Of a stretch of DNA of 14,376 nucleotides, positions 14,357 to 14,376 are shown in pieces (the stretch's first letter is position 1; every line of letters starts with the position of its first letter). Below the pieces are notes generated by a model that saw only the letters and a list, made by a program, of their open reading frames with translations, made no database searches and was not told where the DNA came from. The stretch comes from Bryobacterales bacterium (GTDB lineage: Bacteria; Acidobacteriota; Terriglobia; Bryobacterales; Bryobacteraceae), in contig DOZZ01000181.1 in assembly GCA_003517725.1 (NCBI GenBank), forward strand, positions 1 through 14,376, read 5' to 3'. The translations under genes and the position numbers were made by a program.

Positions 14357-14376
14357 GAGCCGGCGCGGTATCGGTG

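Noticed and set aside
1..14376. Defence island, mobile element, CRISPR array, RNA genes or biosynthetic cluster
   Set aside because: No transposase, integrase, spaced direct repeats, tRNA/rRNA-like sequence, or modular synthase genes were seen; all major frames have ordinary metabolic or regulatory assignments.

Overview
This window looks like a piece of an acidobacterial chromosome, most likely from the Solibacteraceae/Bryobacterales group. The main reason is a TIGR03437-type 'Solibacter' domain (about residues 22-250 of the product at 6665-9469), a family known mainly from that group. GC-rich codon use, a periplasmic PQQ dehydrogenase paired with a c-type cytochrome, and many sugar-active secreted enzymes fit the same picture. 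The assignment is an inference; no rRNA or other phylogenetic marker is present.

Layout: (1) 1-3279, minus strand: a copper-response operon read csoR -> copA -> a short-chain dehydrogenase that runs off the left edge. CsoR has the exact Cys/His/Cys copper spacing. CopA is a Cu(I) P-type ATPase with a YHS domain and two tandem CPMHPE-type metal-binding modules in place of the usual HMA domain. (2) 3355-9469, plus strand, divergent from csoR: a secreted DUF2961/GH172-like glycosidase, a cytoplasmic aldo/keto reductase 17 bp downstream, and 62 bp later a secreted GH3 glycosidase with the TIGR03437 domain at its N-terminus. Together these look like a sugar-harvesting set: external hydrolysis of glycosides, then oxidation or reduction of a released sugar in the cytoplasm. 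(3) 9478-12035, minus strand, convergent with the GH3 gene (8 bp apart): a diheme c-type cytochrome followed, with an ATGA start/stop overlap, by a PQQ-dependent dehydrogenase, forming a periplasmic oxidation module that would feed electrons into the respiratory chain. (4) 12310-14356, plus strand: a cysteine-free ArsR-family repressor overlapping a SulP anion transporter with a STAS domain, preceded by a palindrome that abuts the arsR start codon.

Most of the window is ordinary at the family level. The parts most worth a second look are the TIGR03437-GH3 fusion, the linkage of the GH172-like protein to a sugar-dehydrogenase-like aldo/keto reductase, the metal-site residues of the PQQ enzyme, the beta-rich insert in the second heme domain of its cytochrome, and the metal-site-less ArsR with its operator in front of a SulP transporter. 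I see no transposon, CRISPR array, tRNA, rRNA or phage gene, and no convincing intrinsic terminator. I found no clearly new defence or biosynthetic system.
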